In this document: positions 41,821-52,218 of the stretch, piece by piece
Position numbering within the stretch: the first letter of the stretch is position 1
How the letters are laid out: every line of letters starts with the position of its first letter
Assembly: GCF_016793485.1 (NCBI RefSeq)
Contig: NZ_JAEULZ010000001.1
Span: forward strand, 607,792-671,791
DNA from: Mesorhizobium sp.
GTDB lineage: Bacteria; Pseudomonadota; Alphaproteobacteria; Rhizobiales; Rhizobiaceae
DNA length: 64,000 nucleotides
Direction of reading: 5' to 3'
Notes under the pieces: model-generated
Told to the model about the DNA's origin: nothing
The model's input: only the letters and a program-made list of their open reading frames with translations
Databases searched by the model: none
Made by a program: the position numbers and the translations under genes

Positions 41821-43047
41821 ATGAACAGGCTGCGTATCACGGCGCTTCTTGCGGGCTTCGCCTCGCTGGCCACCATTGGCCAGGCGGGCGCGGGCGGATT
41901 TGATCGAGGTGGTGTCAATATCGACTTGTTGTTCGACCCGTCGAAAGTGGCGACAGAAGCAGGCGTGACCTACGTGTCTCCGCAGCGGACGATCAAGAAT
42001 GTCGACAGGTTGCCCACCCCCCCTCCGTCGTTACCGGATACACTAGGGATAACGCCTTCTATAAAAGTACAGGGTGACTACACGGTTCCGCGAGCCGGCT
42101 TCAAAATGAACGTGTTTGAACCGGTGGACTGCCTAGCGACATATACCGAGCCTTACGGTGCAGACGCAAATTTCGGCACGGGAAATGCCTATTCGCCAAC
42201 GGCGGTCGACTACAGCATTGGAACAAAGGACTACGGCCTTACATGTTCATACAAGATGGACGTGGGCAAAGGTGTAGCCCGTATTATTGGTGGTGTGTCG
42301 TACGGAGAAGTAGATGCATACCTCTCCCGTCAAACGTTGCTCGCCGTTGGTAATACAGGCATTGGTGTTTTTAGCCTGTCCGATTCAGCGTGGAGCTGGC
42401 GGATCGGCGCTTCATACGAAATCCCGGAAATGGCGTTGCGCGCCAGTGTGCTCTACAATGCCAGGTATAACTACGATGGACTTTCTGGAACGGTCGATAC
42501 GACTGGGTTTGCCGGCGGACCGCTTGGCAATTTCACGGGCGTAGATCCGGTAACGGCTTCCTCCGAAATACCCCAGGCCGTTGAGTTTCGCCTCCAGTCA
42601 GGTATTGCACCTGGTTGGCTCGCCTTCGGCTCAGTCAAATGGCAGGAATGGAGCAAACTCGGCGTTATTCCAATTAACGGCGTGATCAGTCCCGTTTTTG
42701 GCACTCCATCGGCAGTCAGTTTTGACCTCCTCTATAGGGATGGGTGGACCGTCACTACTGGCGTCGGTCACAAGTTTTCCGAGACCCTCAGCGGCGTGGC
42801 GTCTGTGACCTGGGATCGGGGTACATCGACGATCTCCGGTTATCAAACCGACACGTGGAGCGTTGCCAGCGGCGTATCTTACACGGCGACTGAAAATCTG
42901 GAATTTCGGCTTGGGGGTTCCGTTGGCGTTATGACCGGTGGGACATCGAGCTACTCAGGTCTTGGCGATCAGGCCAATGCGGTCATCTACGATTTTGATG
43001 CCGATGTGGTGCTTGCAGGAACCGCATCTATCAAGTTGAAGTTCTAG
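41821..43047 (+). CDS. FadL/OmpP1-type outer membrane transporter
   Basis: A 408-residue outer-membrane beta-barrel of the FadL/TodX family, which takes up hydrophobic compounds such as fatty acids. A signal peptide covers residues 1-24 (GFASLATIGQAGAGG), followed by GGVNIDLLFDPSKVATEAGV in place of the usual NPA hatch region. The rest has alternating strands and ends in ASIKLKF, with the C-terminal Phe. GGGAGGAAGCC precedes the ATG. Base composition is more AT-rich than the surroundings. A strong terminator follows. Confidence 0.8.
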   Translation: MNRLRITALLAGFASLATIGQAGAGGFDRGGVNIDLLFDPSKVATEAGVTYVSPQRTIKNVDRLPTPPPSLPDTLGITPSIKVQGDYTVPRAGFKMNVFEPVDCLATYTEPYGADANFGTGNAYSPTAVDYSIGTKDYGLTCSYKMDVGKGVARIIGGVSYGEVDAYLSRQTLLAVGNTGIGVFSLSDSAWSWRIGASYEIPEMALRASVLYNARYNYDGLSGTVDTTGFAGGPLGNFTGVDPVTASSEIPQAVEFRLQSGIAPGWLAFGSVKWQEWSKLGVIPINGVISPVFGTPSAVSFDLLYRDGWTVTTGVGHKFSETLSGVASVTWDRGTSTISGYQTDTWSVASGVSYTATENLEFRLGGSVGVMTGGTSSYSGLGDQANAVIYDFDADVVLAGTASIKLKF

Positions 43048-43073
43048 CGAATTTTGACAGCAGCACCCTCGAA

Positions 43074-43097
43074 AGCCCGGCATTGCCGGGCTTTTTT
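43074..43097 (+). terminator. Intrinsic terminator after the FadL-type gene
   Basis: An 8-bp stem (AGCCCGGC with GCCGGGCT), 3-nt loop and six T. Confidence 0.9.
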
Positions 43098-43623
43098 CAT
43101 TTGCGCGCTACTGTTGCACGCTTGCTACGCTTGCGGGGCATCCGCAATTTGTGACGTTTCGGCAACACTTTCTGAACAACCATTGGGCTAAGGTTCCGGC
43201 CAGTAGAATTGCCCAGTTCCCGCCATAAACGGGGCGCACCCGAAAAGCTCTTCGGACCAGCGCCGACAGAAAAGACGAGACGACGGGAAGCATGCCGTGC
43301 GTAGAACGGCAAGGAAAAGAATGGACGCCAGAGTAGTCGCGCAGGTCAGTTCCAGAAGCAGCCGGGAGACCTCTGGTCAGGACTGTACCGGTCGCAGTTT
43401 GGCCGAAATGCGCTGCCATGGTCGTCCCTGGAATCGTAGCCGCGGCATCGTCAGGCCCGATGTCGCGGGCGGCACCATCATGTTGGTGTCGCGACGGTCG
43501 TATATGGCGGAGCGGGCGACGGATTTGAACCCGTGCGGGATGGACGACAAGTCCCGCGCGACGGATGAACTGTGCTCCGCTCTGGCGGACCGCCACGGGA
43601 AAACCGGGGCGCGAAAGAATACG
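43098..43623. other. Long non-coding region upstream of exoR
   Basis: 526 bp. Frames on both strands lack ribosome sites. On the minus strand a 74-nt tRNA-sized segment (43505-43578) ends in an encoded CCA and has a 5-bp GGAGC/GCTCC acceptor, but its arms do not fold canonically. The region probably contains the exoR promoter and a long leader. Confidence 0.4.
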
Positions 43624-44442
43624 ATGGTCATGCGGTTGTTCGGGTTTGCCAGGATTTGCGCTTTCGGGGTCGGCATGGCCGCCAGCACGAGCGCGGCGCT
43701 GGCTTTCGATACATTTGACGACTCAAACGGTGGCGTGAGAGCCGAATCCAGCCCTTGGGACGTCTTCAAGTTTGGCTATTCCGCCTATCAGAACGGACAT
43801 AAGGACCAGGCGGCGGAAGCCTATCGCTATGCCGCTGAAAAGGGGCAGATCGGCGCGACATGGAAGCTGGCGCGCATGTACGCCTCGGGCGACGGCGTGG
43901 CCCGCGACGACTACGAGGCCTACAAATTCTTCTCCGAGATCGTCGAGCAGGACGTCGAGCCGGGCAGCCGCGACGAGAGCTACGTCTCCGACGCGCTGGT
44001 CGCGCTGGGCGGCTACATGAAGACCGGCATCCCGGGAACGCCGGTGCAGGCCGATCCTCTCGCTGCGCAGGAGTATTACATGCGCGCGGCGGCCAACTAT
44101 CGCAACCCGAGTGCCCAGTACGAGATGGGCAAGATCTTCCTCAAGGGCGACGGCGGCGTGAAGGCAAGCGTTCGCCAGGCCGGCCGCTGGTTCCAGCTCG
44201 CGGCCGAGAAAGGCCATGCAGGCGCGCAGGCGACGCTGGGCAATCTGCTGTTCCAGAGCGGCAAGGTGGTGCGGGGACTGGCCATGATGACGGCCGCGCT
44301 TGAGCGGGCTCCGCCTGCCGACCAGCCCTGGATTCGCGGCATGCAGGAAGAGGCGTTCTCGCTTGCCGGCGAGGCCGACCGCCGCACCGCGATCGCGCTC
44401 GCGCAGGATATCCTCGGCAAGGGTGTCGAAGACAGCCAGTAA
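43624..44442 (+). CDS. exoR: ExoR-type periplasmic Sel1-repeat regulator
   Basis: A 272-residue exported protein. Residues 1-28 are a signal peptide ending SAALAFD. Sel1-like repeats follow: AAEAYRYAAEKGQIGATWKL, ARMYASGDGVARDDYEAYKF, AAQEYYMRAAANYRNPSAQY and GRWFQLAAEKGHAGAQATLG. In Sinorhizobium ExoR is a periplasmic inhibitor of the ExoS-ChvI two-component system and represses exopolysaccharide synthesis. Size, order of repeats and signal peptide fit. The start at 43624 is set by the signal peptide; the open frame extends much further upstream. Other Sel1 proteins remain possible. Confidence 0.82.
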   Translation: MVMRLFGFARICAFGVGMAASTSAALAFDTFDDSNGGVRAESSPWDVFKFGYSAYQNGHKDQAAEAYRYAAEKGQIGATWKLARMYASGDGVARDDYEAYKFFSEIVEQDVEPGSRDESYVSDALVALGGYMKTGIPGTPVQADPLAAQEYYMRAAANYRNPSAQYEMGKIFLKGDGGVKASVRQAGRWFQLAAEKGHAGAQATLGNLLFQSGKVVRGLAMMTAALERAPPADQPWIRGMQEEAFSLAGEADRRTAIALAQDILGKGVEDSQ

Positions 44443-44560
44443 AGCGGCCTGTTCCGATCCCGGGCTTCAAACGGCTGTGTCCAGTTCCCATTTCTGCTCG
44501 ACCTGACATTGCCGTTGCGAAACAATGGTGCATTCAGAATGAGTCTTGGACCGGGCAGAC

Positions 44561-47500
44561 ATGAGCAGCGAGCGACCGCCGCGCGACCCTATTCTTCGTG
44601 AGGCAGCAGCCAAGGCGCAGGCGCCCGAGCCGGCGGAGCGTCCGTTCGTGCACCTGCGGGTGCATTCGGCCTATTCGCTGCTGGAGGGCGCGCTGCCGCT
44701 GGCCAAGATCGTGGGCCTCGCCGCCAAGGACCATGCGCCGGCAATCGGCGTGACCGACACCAACAACCTGTTCGGCGCGCTGGAGTTTGCACAGAAGGCG
44801 GTCAAGGAAGGCATCCAGCCGATCATCGGCTGCCAACTGGATGTCGCCTTCGCGGACGAGAGCGGTGAGGCCAGCCGCAACCATCACAAGCGGCAGGGAC
44901 CGGAGTTGTTTCCGCTGGTTCTGATCGCCGCGACCGAGGCGGGCTACGGCAATCTGGTGCGGTTGATCAGCCGGGCCTACCTGGAGAACGGTCCCGGCGA
45001 TCCCGCGCACGTATCTCTTGCCTGGGTCGCGGAGCTGGCGGAAGGACTGATCTGCCTGACTGGCGGGCCGCGAGGGCCCATCGGGACAGCGGTGAAGACG
45101 GATCATCTCCCGCTTGCCGAAGCCCGGCTGATGACGCTGAAGCGCATCTTCGGCGACCGGCTCTATATCGAGCTGGAGCGGGTGGCAGGCTACGACCCCG
45201 GCGTGGAGGCGAAGACGATCGATCTTGCCTATGCGCACGAACTGCCGCTGGTCGCGACGAACGAGTCGTTCTTCCCGGCGCGCGACGACTACGAGGCGCA
45301 TGACGCGCTGATCGCCATCGCCGAGGGTTCGGTGATCGCGGTGGACGATCGCAGGCGGCTCGCGCCGGACAACTTCCTCAGGACGCAGGCGGAAATGTCG
45401 GCGCTGTTTGCGGATCTGCCCGAGGCGATCGACAACACGATCGAGATTGCCCGCCGCTGCTCCTACTATCCAAAAAACCGCAACCCGATCCTGCCGCGCT
45501 TCACGGGCGCGGAGGCAGCCGACGCCGACGCGGCGCTCGCGGCAGAGGCGGATGAACTCGCCCGTCAGGCGCGCGAAGGGCTGCGCATGCGCATCGAGGC
45601 GCATGGCCCTACATCGGGCTACACCATCGAGGACTACGAAAAGCGTTTGGAGTTCGAGATCGGCATCATCACCCGGATGAAGTTCCCGGGCTATTTCCTG
45701 ATCGTCTCGGACTTTATCAAATGGGCGAAGTTGCAGGACATCCCGGTAGGGCCGGGACGCGGATCCGGCGCGGGCTCGCTGGTCGCCTATGCGCTGACCA
45801 TCACCGACATCGATCCGCTGCGGTTCTCGCTGCTGTTCGAGCGCTTCCTCAATCCCGACCGCGTGTCGATGCCGGACTTCGACATCGACTTCTGCCAGGA
45901 TCGCCGCGAGGAGGTGATCCGATACGTGCAGCGGAAATACGGCCGCGAGCAGGTCGGGCAGATCATCACCTTCGGTACGCTGCAGGCGCGCGCGGTGCTG
46001 CGCGACGTCGGGCGCGTGCTGCAGATGCCCTACGGACAGGTGGACCGGCTCTGCAAGATGGTGCCGCAGAACCCCGCCAATCCGGTGTCGCTCGCCAAGG
46101 CGATCGAGGGTGAGCCGCGTTTCGCAGAGGAGGCGGAGAAGGAGCCCGCGGTCCAGACCCTGCTCGATATGGCCCAGAAGCTGGAAGGGCTCTACCGTCA
46201 CGCATCGACACATGCCGCCGGCATCGTGATCGGGGACAGGCCGCTGTCCGAACTGGTGCCGATGTATCGCGACCCGCGCTCGGACATGCCGGTCACCCAG
46301 TTCAACATGAAATATGTCGAGCAGGCGGGGCTGGTGAAGTTCGACTTCCTCGGCCTGAAGACGCTGACGACGCTGGACCGTGCCGTGAAGCTGATCCGCC
46401 GGCGCGGCGTCGACATCGACCTCGCGCGCATCCCGCTCGACGATGCGCAGACATACGCCATGCTGTCGCGCGGCGAGGTGGTCGGCATATTCCAGGTGGA
46501 AAGTGCCGGCATGCGCAAGGCGCTGGTCGGCATGAAGCCCGACCAGATCGAGGACATCATCGCGCTGGTGGCGCTCTATCGCCCCGGTCCGATGGAGAAC
46601 ATACCGACTTACAACAATCGCAAGCACGGCGAGGAGGAGATCGCCTCGATCCATCCGAAGATCGATCATCTGGTGAAGGAGACCCAAGGGGTCATCGTCT
46701 ACCAGGAACAGGTGATGCAGATCGCGCAGGAGCTTTCCGGCTATTCGCTCGGTGAAGCCGACCTGCTGCGCCGCGCGATGGGCAAGAAGATCCGGGCCGA
46801 AATGGACGCGCAGCGCGTGCGCTTCGTCGACGGCGCGCTGAAGAACGGCCTCGAAAAGGCGCAGGCGAACATGATCTTCGACCTGCTGGCGAAGTTCGCG
46901 GACTACGGCTTCAACAAGAGCCACGCGGCGGCCTACGCGGTCGTCTCCTACCAGACCGCGTATCTGAAGGCGCACTATCCGGTCGAATTCCTCGCTGCGT
47001 CCATGACACTCGACATGGGCAACACCGACAAGCTGGCCGACTTCCGGCAGGACGCGATGCGGCTCGGCATCGAGGTCGTGCCTCCGTCGGTGATGACAAG
47101 CTTCCGCGACTTCGAGGTCGGCGAGAACAAGATCTTCTATTCGATGGCAGCGCTGAAGGGTGTTGGCGACGCGGCTGTCGAGCATATCGTAGAGAAGCGC
47201 AAGGAAAAGCCGTTTGCGAGCCTTGAGGACTTCTGCGAGCGGGTCGATCCCAAGATCGTCGGCAAGCGCGTCCTGGAAACGCTGATCATGGCCGGTGCGC
47301 TGGATTGCTTCGGCCACGACCGCGCCGCGATGCTGGCCGGGCTCGATCGCATGATGGGGCTTTCGGCGCAGTCCAGCGAGAATGCGGCGCTGGGGCAGGG
47401 CGACATCTTCGGACTGGCCGCGGCGGGTCCGGTGCAGAAGCTGCATCTGCCGGTAACCGAGCCATGGCTGCCGGCCGAGAGGTTGCACCGCGAGTTCCAG

Positions 47501-48091
47501 GTTGTCGGCTTCTATCTTTCGGCACACCCGCTCGACGAATATCGCGCGGTGCTCAAGAAGATGCGGGTGCAGAACTGGGCGGAGTTCGCGGCGGCGGTGA
47601 AACAGGGCTCGACCGCAGGACGCCTTGCCGGCACGGTTACCTCCCGGCAGGAGCGAAAGACGCGCACCGGCAACAAGATGGGCGTGGTGACCTTTTCCGA
47701 TACGTCCGGCCAATACGAGGCGGTGCTCTTTTCCGAAGGGCTGGCGCAGTATCGCGACATGCTGGAGCCGGGCAAGTCGCTGGTGATTACGGTTTCCGCG
47801 GAGGACCGTGCGGAGGGCGTCAACATGCGCATCCAGACGGTGCAGTCGCTCGAGGATGCCGCCGGCCAGGCGCAGAAGGCACTGCGCATCTATCTGCGCG
47901 ACCCGGGGCCGGTGAGCACGCTGGCGACGCAGCTTTCGACAAGGGGCGAAGGGCAGGTGAGCTTCGTGGTTCTCAAAGCGGACGCCGGCGGCGAGGTAGA
48001 AATCGAACTGCCCGACCGCTACCGGATTTCGCCGCAAGTTGCCTCCGCCATGCGGGCGGTACCGGGTGTGGTCGAGGTGGAACTGGTCTGA
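44561..48091 (+). CDS. dnaE: DNA polymerase III subunit alpha
   Basis: A 1176-residue replicative polymerase (DnaE1). The N-terminal PHP domain begins FVHLRVHSAYSLLEGALPL, the catalytic region includes GPGRGSGAGSLVAYAL and MPDFDIDFCQDRR with the acidic metal ligands, and the later regions contain the helix-hairpin-helix and OB-fold (LAGTVTSRQERKTRTGNKMG). Length and order are normal. The ATG at 44561 is preferred over a TTG 15 bases upstream. Confidence 0.95.
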   Translation: MSSERPPRDPILREAAAKAQAPEPAERPFVHLRVHSAYSLLEGALPLAKIVGLAAKDHAPAIGVTDTNNLFGALEFAQKAVKEGIQPIIGCQLDVAFADESGEASRNHHKRQGPELFPLVLIAATEAGYGNLVRLISRAYLENGPGDPAHVSLAWVAELAEGLICLTGGPRGPIGTAVKTDHLPLAEARLMTLKRIFGDRLYIELERVAGYDPGVEAKTIDLAYAHELPLVATNESFFPARDDYEAHDALIAIAEGSVIAVDDRRRLAPDNFLRTQAEMSALFADLPEAIDNTIEIARRCSYYPKNRNPILPRFTGAEAADADAALAAEADELARQAREGLRMRIEAHGPTSGYTIEDYEKRLEFEIGIITRMKFPGYFLIVSDFIKWAKLQDIPVGPGRGSGAGSLVAYALTITDIDPLRFSLLFERFLNPDRVSMPDFDIDFCQDRREEVIRYVQRKYGREQVGQIITFGTLQARAVLRDVGRVLQMPYGQVDRLCKMVPQNPANPVSLAKAIEGEPRFAEEAEKEPAVQTLLDMAQKLEGLYRHASTHAAGIVIGDRPLSELVPMYRDPRSDMPVTQFNMKYVEQAGLVKFDFLGLKTLTTLDRAVKLIRRRGVDIDLARIPLDDAQTYAMLSRGEVVGIFQVESAGMRKALVGMKPDQIEDIIALVALYRPGPMENIPTYNNRKHGEEEIASIHPKIDHLVKETQGVIVYQEQVMQIAQELSGYSLGEADLLRRAMGKKIRAEMDAQRVRFVDGALKNGLEKAQANMIFDLLAKFADYGFNKSHAAAYAVVSYQTAYLKAHYPVEFLAASMTLDMGNTDKLADFRQDAMRLGIEVVPPSVMTSFRDFEVGENKIFYSMAALKGVGDAAVEHIVEKRKEKPFASLEDFCERVDPKIVGKRVLETLIMAGALDCFGHDRAAMLAGLDRMMGLSAQSSENAALGQGDIFGLAAAGPVQKLHLPVTEPWLPAERLHREFQVVGFYLSAHPLDEYRAVLKKMRVQNWAEFAAAVKQGSTAGRLAGTVTSRQERKTRTGNKMGVVTFSDTSGQYEAVLFSEGLAQYRDMLEPGKSLVITVSAEDRAEGVNMRIQTVQSLEDAAGQAQKALRIYLRDPGPVSTLATQLSTRGEGQVSFVVLKADAGGEVEIELPDRYRISPQVASAMRAVPGVVEVELV

Positions 48092-48157
48092 GCAACCTAG
48101 TACGGGCGATGGGCGTTTGGGCGGTGATCCGGATTGCTTGCGGGGAGGGGTTCAGTC

Positions 48158-48955
48158 GTGGTCGCTTCCCAAGTCGATGAACCGCTGACGGGGATCGCGC
48201 GGGTACGCGATGTCCTGCGCCGCCTGTATCACGGGCGCACCCCCGGAGCCGTCTGGTTCCAGACCGCCGTCATCGTTGTCGACCTGGCGATCATCGGCTT
48301 CTTTATCGTGACTCCGATTCTGGCCGAGACCGCTTCCTTCCTGTGGATCGACTATACGGTGGCCGCGGTGGTGGCGGCCGATATGGTCGCAAGGTTGCTT
48401 GCCTCGACCGACATGTGGCGCTTGCTGAAGAAGCCGACGTCGTGGGTGGACATCTTCATCCTTGCCACGCTGCTCTTCCCGCAGGCGCTGGCAAATCTCG
48501 GCTTTCTGCGCATCCTGCGGCTGTGGTCGCTGGCCCACAGCCGGGCGCTGCTGACGCCGCTGGAGGAGCGCGGCCTGCTGCAATGGCGCGAGCCAATCGT
48601 CGCGGTCGTGAACCTCGTGACGTTCCTCTTCATTGTCACCGGCTTCGTCTACACCTTCTTCTTCATCGACGGGTCCGGCATCGGGGGCTATGTCGACGCG
48701 CTTTATTTCACGGTGACGACGATCACCACGACCGGCTATGGCGACATCACGCTACCGGGCACGGCCGGAAAGCTGACGTCGATCGTGACCATGATCGTCG
48801 GCATTTCGCTGTTTGTCAGGTTGGCGCAGGCGGTCTTCCGCCCGGCCAAGGTGTTTTTCGAATGCCCGGAATGCGGGTTGAGGCGGCACGAGCCCGACGC
48901 CGTTCATTGCAAGGCCTGCGGGCATCTCCTGAAAATCCCCGATGACGGGAACTGA
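48158..48955 (+). CDS. Voltage-gated-type K+ channel with C-terminal zinc ribbon
   Basis: A 265-residue inner-membrane channel. Six hydrophobic segments are visible; the fourth, FLRILRLWSLAHSRALL, is Arg-rich as in voltage sensors. The pore filter is TTTGYGD at about 192-198. After the last helix the tail carries CPECGLRRHE and CKACGHLL, a rubredoxin-like zinc ribbon that is unusual for the family. GTG at 48158 behind GGGGAGGGG is chosen. Confidence 0.8.
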   Translation: MVASQVDEPLTGIARVRDVLRRLYHGRTPGAVWFQTAVIVVDLAIIGFFIVTPILAETASFLWIDYTVAAVVAADMVARLLASTDMWRLLKKPTSWVDIFILATLLFPQALANLGFLRILRLWSLAHSRALLTPLEERGLLQWREPIVAVVNLVTFLFIVTGFVYTFFFIDGSGIGGYVDALYFTVTTITTTGYGDITLPGTAGKLTSIVTMIVGISLFVRLAQAVFRPAKVFFECPECGLRRHEPDAVHCKACGHLLKIPDDGN

Positions 48956-48957
48956 GA

Positions 48958-49836
48958 TCAGGATGTTGCGATCTCCGGCTCCTTTGCGCGACGCCTGAGG
49001 TTGAACAGGTTGCCGGCGAGGATGAGGATGGCGCCGACCGCTGTGAAGGCGTCGATCTTCTCGCTGTAGAGCAGGAAGCCGATCAGCGCCGACAGCGGCA
49101 GGCGCAGGAAGTCCATCGGCATGACCACCGTTGCCTCCGCGTAAGTGAGCGCGCGCGCCATGCAGAAATGCGACGACATGCCGGTGAAGGAGACCAGCAG
49201 GATCCAAGGCCACATCCAGAGTTCAGGCGTGCGCCAGACCGAGATCGCCGGGATGATGCCGATCACCGACTGGATGATGAGCATCCAGAAGATGATGACC
49301 ACGACGCCGTCTGTGCGCGTCAGGGACTTTACCATTACCACCGAGACGCCGAAGCAGACGGCTCCTGCCAGCATGATCAGGTGGCCAGGCTCCACCGCGC
49401 TGACGCCCGGCCGCACGATGACCAGCACGCCGAGGATGCCAGAGAGGATGGCTGCCACCTTGCGAAATGTCATCCGCTCCCCAAGGAAGAGAACGGCGAG
49501 CAGCGAGCCCCAGATCGGCGTCGTGAATTCGATGGACATGAGCTGCGCCAGCGGGATCATGGTGAGCGCCATCAGCCACGAATACTGTCCGCCGTAGTGG
49601 ACGATGTTGCGGAAGATGTGCAGCCATGGTCGCTTCGTGCGCATCGCGGCGAACCCGCCGGAGGCAAAGACCAGCGGCAGCAGGATGAACCAGCCGATGA
49701 TCGAGCGCATCTCCATGACCTGAAAGACGTCGAGCGCCGGGATGATGGCGCGGCCGGCAACGGTCATGGTCAGGAAGGAGGCCATCGACCCACACATCCA
49801 TAGCGCTGCCTTGAGCGTCGATTGCGTCTGCTCCAT
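48958..49836 (-). CDS. EamA-type DMT family permease
   Basis: A 292-residue inner-membrane protein with ten hydrophobic segments in two EamA repeats (repeat 1 from TLKAALWMCGSMASFLTMTV, repeat 2 from HLIMLAGAVCFGVSVVMVKS). Members export metabolites such as amino acids or related compounds; the substrate here is unknown. The ATG at 49834-49836 is chosen; a start 17 codons earlier is possible. Confidence 0.83.
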   Translation of the reverse strand: MEQTQSTLKAALWMCGSMASFLTMTVAGRAIIPALDVFQVMEMRSIIGWFILLPLVFASGGFAAMRTKRPWLHIFRNIVHYGGQYSWLMALTMIPLAQLMSIEFTTPIWGSLLAVLFLGERMTFRKVAAILSGILGVLVIVRPGVSAVEPGHLIMLAGAVCFGVSVVMVKSLTRTDGVVVIIFWMLIIQSVIGIIPAISVWRTPELWMWPWILLVSFTGMSSHFCMARALTYAEATVVMPMDFLRLPLSALIGFLLYSEKIDAFTAVGAILILAGNLFNLRRRAKEPEIATS

Positions 49837-49911
49837 GTCGGCTCTGTCGCAAGGGTCGGGCGGTTGCGCAACCGCTAGCGCAGACAAAGCTCTGTGCCAG
49901 AGGCGGATCGC

Positions 49912-51237
49912 CTATTCCTCTTCGCGGTCGATATGCTCCGGCGGATGGGCGTTGCGGCCCTTACCGAAGGTGTAGCCCGTCTCGACCGCCTTCCTTCCGA
50001 ACTTTTTGCGCAGGCTGTCGATCGCGCCCTCCGCCAGCGCCCGCTTGCGCGCGCCGACATCGACCAGATCGGGTGGGTCAGCCCTGTCGGACTCTGATAG
50101 ATCGCTGACGCCGATGCCGAGCAGGCGGTATTTCGTGCCGTCGGTTTCCTTTTCGAGAAGATGCAGTCCGGTCTGGAAAATCCTGTCGGCGAGGCGGGTA
50201 GGGTCGCCGAGCTGGAGGTTGCGGGTGCGGATCCTGAAATCCTGCGTTTTCAGCTTCAGGACCACGGTTCGACCAGCGATGCCGGCCTTCTTCAGGCGGC
50301 TGGAAACCTTTTCGGACAGGGCGCGAAGCACCGGGACGAGGTCAGAAGGCGAGGCGAGATCGGCATCGAAGGTCGTCTCGGCAGACACGCTCTTGGCGTC
50401 CCGCTCGGCGTGGACGCGACGTTCGTCCTGGCCGCGCGACAGATGGTAGAGCCGGTCGCCCATCGTCCCATAGCGCTTCATCAGGTCCGCCCGGTCGAGC
50501 TTCTGCAACTGCCCGATTTGCCGGATGCCGTCGCGCTCCAGCGTCGCCGCGAAGGCCTTGCCGACGCCCCAGATGAGCGTCACCGGCTGCTCGGCGAGGA
50601 AATCGACGGCCTCGGCCTCGCCGATCACAGAGAAGCCGCGAGGCTTGCGGAAGTCGGAGGCGACCTTGGCGAGGAACTTGCAGTAGGACAGGCCGACAGA
50701 GACGGTGATGCCGATCTCCTTCTCGACCCGTTGGGCGAAGTCGGCCAGCACCATGGCCGGCGGCCGGCCGTGCAGGCGTTCGGTGCCCGAGAGGTCGAGG
50801 AACGCCTCGTCGATCGACAGCGGTTCGACAAGCGGCGTCAGCGCCTGCATCATGGCGCGAACCTCGCGGCCGACGCGCACGTATTTCTCCATGTCCGGCG
50901 GGATCACGACTGCCTCCGGGCAGGCGGCCAGAGCCTTGAACATGGGCATTGCCGAGCGCACACCCTTGATGCGGGCGATATAGCAGGCCGTGGAAACCAC
51001 GCCGCGCTTGCCGCCGCCAATGATCACCGGTTTGTCCCGCAGCGCCGGATTGTCCCGCTTCTCCACGGCCGCGTAGAAAGCGTCACAGTCGATATGGGCG
51101 AGTTGCAGGCTGTAGAGCTCGGCATGCCGAGCCAGGCGCGGGCTGCCGCAACGCTCGCAGCGCGTGACTTCGCTCGTCTGCATCGCCATGCAGTCGCGGC
51201 AGAAACCATGGTGCGGATCGTTGACGGTCTGGCCCAT
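49912..51237 (-). CDS. dinB: DNA polymerase IV with N-terminal zinc finger
   Basis: A 441-residue Y-family translesion polymerase. Palm and finger motifs are [17 protein letters not shown] and [12 protein letters not shown] with catalytic acids, followed by [15 protein letters not shown] (HhH thumb) and the little-finger domain. An N-terminal extension, FCRDCMAMQ and RCERCGS, forms a four-Cys zinc knuckle not found in Escherichia coli DinB but seen in rhizobial homologues. No beta-clamp motif is obvious at the C-terminus [10 protein letters not shown]. The start is uncertain among three close ATGs. Confidence 0.88.
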   Translation of the reverse strand: MGQTVNDPHHGFCRDCMAMQTSEVTRCERCGSPRLARHAELYSLQLAHIDCDAFYAAVEKRDNPALRDKPVIIGGGKRGVVSTACYIARIKGVRSAMPMFKALAACPEAVVIPPDMEKYVRVGREVRAMMQALTPLVEPLSIDEAFLDLSGTERLHGRPPAMVLADFAQRVEKEIGITVSVGLSYCKFLAKVASDFRKPRGFSVIGEAEAVDFLAEQPVTLIWGVGKAFAATLERDGIRQIGQLQKLDRADLMKRYGTMGDRLYHLSRGQDERRVHAERDAKSVSAETTFDADLASPSDLVPVLRALSEKVSSRLKKAGIAGRTVVLKLKTQDFRIRTRNLQLGDPTRLADRIFQTGLHLLEKETDGTKYRLLGIGVSDLSESDRADPPDLVDVGARKRALAEGAIDSLRKKFGRKAVETGYTFGKGRNAHPPEHIDREEE

Positions 51238-51349
51238 CGACATGAACATAAAGAGAACGAATGGAATGGTATGTCGGCCGCTGCGCGTGAACAAGGCGCA
51301 TCGCGGCGCCACCTGCAAGTTTCGGTGGGGTGGTCGGCTACGTGAGCAG

Positions 51350-51649
51350 TCAGGCGGAGCGATCGTGGCGGTCGTCGCCGAAGGGAAGATCGCGCAGCGC
51401 CGACGCAACGCTTTTGGGGGGAATGCCGGTTTCCTCCGAAAAGCGCAGCAGCGTCGGCTCATGGGCGGCGATGAACTGAAGGACGCCGGCCAGGAAGCCC
51501 GGTTCGCGCGCCGCCTGCCTGATGGCCGAAGCCTCGATGCCGGTGATCGCCAGAAACCGCGGCAGCAGCTCGGAATCGGCGGCGATGAAGCCCAGCGCCT
51601 GTATGGCCAGAGCTTCCGCTTGTTGGCGCCTTTGGTCGTCCCGGGACAT
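51350..51649 (-). CDS. DUF3572 family protein
   Basis: A 99-residue helical protein: [31 protein letters not shown], and the late [17 protein letters not shown]. These are family hallmarks of DUF3572, found only in alphaproteobacteria and often beside dinB or divK. Function unknown. Confidence 0.82.
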   Translation of the reverse strand: MSRDDQRRQQAEALAIQALGFIAADSELLPRFLAITGIEASAIRQAAREPGFLAGVLQFIAAHEPTLLRFSEETGIPPKSVASALRDLPFGDDRHDRSA

Positions 51650-51840
51650 GCGTGTTACCCTTTCGGAATCAGCTTCGGTTACCTATCCTGCATAGGCAAC
51701 GCCGGGTAGCGGAATGCTAGCCTTCGAAGTTGTTGGTTTGCGTTTCGTCAAGGTTCTTGTCGTAGGCTGCAGTCGGGGTTTGACGCCCGCAGCGGCGTTT
51801 GGGCGATGACTGGCCGGTCGGTCCGGACGGTTGAAACGGG

Positions 51841-52218
51841 ATGTCGATGCCGAAGAAAGTCATGATCGTCGAGGACAACGAGCTCAACATGAAGCTCTTT
51901 CGCGACCTGATCGAGGCCAGCGGCTACGAGACCGTGCGCACGCGAAACGGGCTCGAGGCGCTCGACCTGGCGCGCCAACACCGTCCCGACCTGATCCTCA
52001 TGGACATCCAGTTGCCCGAGGTGTCCGGCCTCGATGTGACCCGCTGGCTGAAAGAGGACGACGACCTCCACAAGATTCCCGTGATCGCGGTGACCGCGTT
52101 CGCGATGAAGGGCGACGAAGAACGCATCCGGCAGGGCGGCTGCGAGGCTTATATATCGAAGCCCATCTCGGTGCCGCGCTTCATCGAAACCATCAAATCC
52201 TATCTGGGCGACGCCTGA
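51841..52218 (+). CDS. divK: Single-domain response regulator DivK
   Basis: A 125-residue receiver domain. Acidic pocket residues lie in MIVEDNELN, the phospho-acceptor is D55 in ILMDIQLPE, and the conserved Thr and Lys are in VTAFAMKG and YISKPIS. DivK is phosphorylated by DivJ and PleC in the asymmetric cell cycle of alphaproteobacteria. Its stop overlaps the pleD start (TGATG), the standard arrangement. Confidence 0.94.
   Translation: MSMPKKVMIVEDNELNMKLFRDLIEASGYETVRTRNGLEALDLARQHRPDLILMDIQLPEVSGLDVTRWLKEDDDLHKIPVIAVTAFAMKGDEERIRQGGCEAYISKPISVPRFIETIKSYLGDA

Noticed and set aside
43505-43578. Minus-strand tRNA-like segment of 74 nt ending in CCA with GGAGC/GCTCC acceptor and GTTCAAATC loop
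   Set aside because: The acceptor has only five pairs, the T stem needs an 8-nt loop and no anticodon arm folds properly. No tmRNA tag sequence is found beside it. A relic or chance is more likely.
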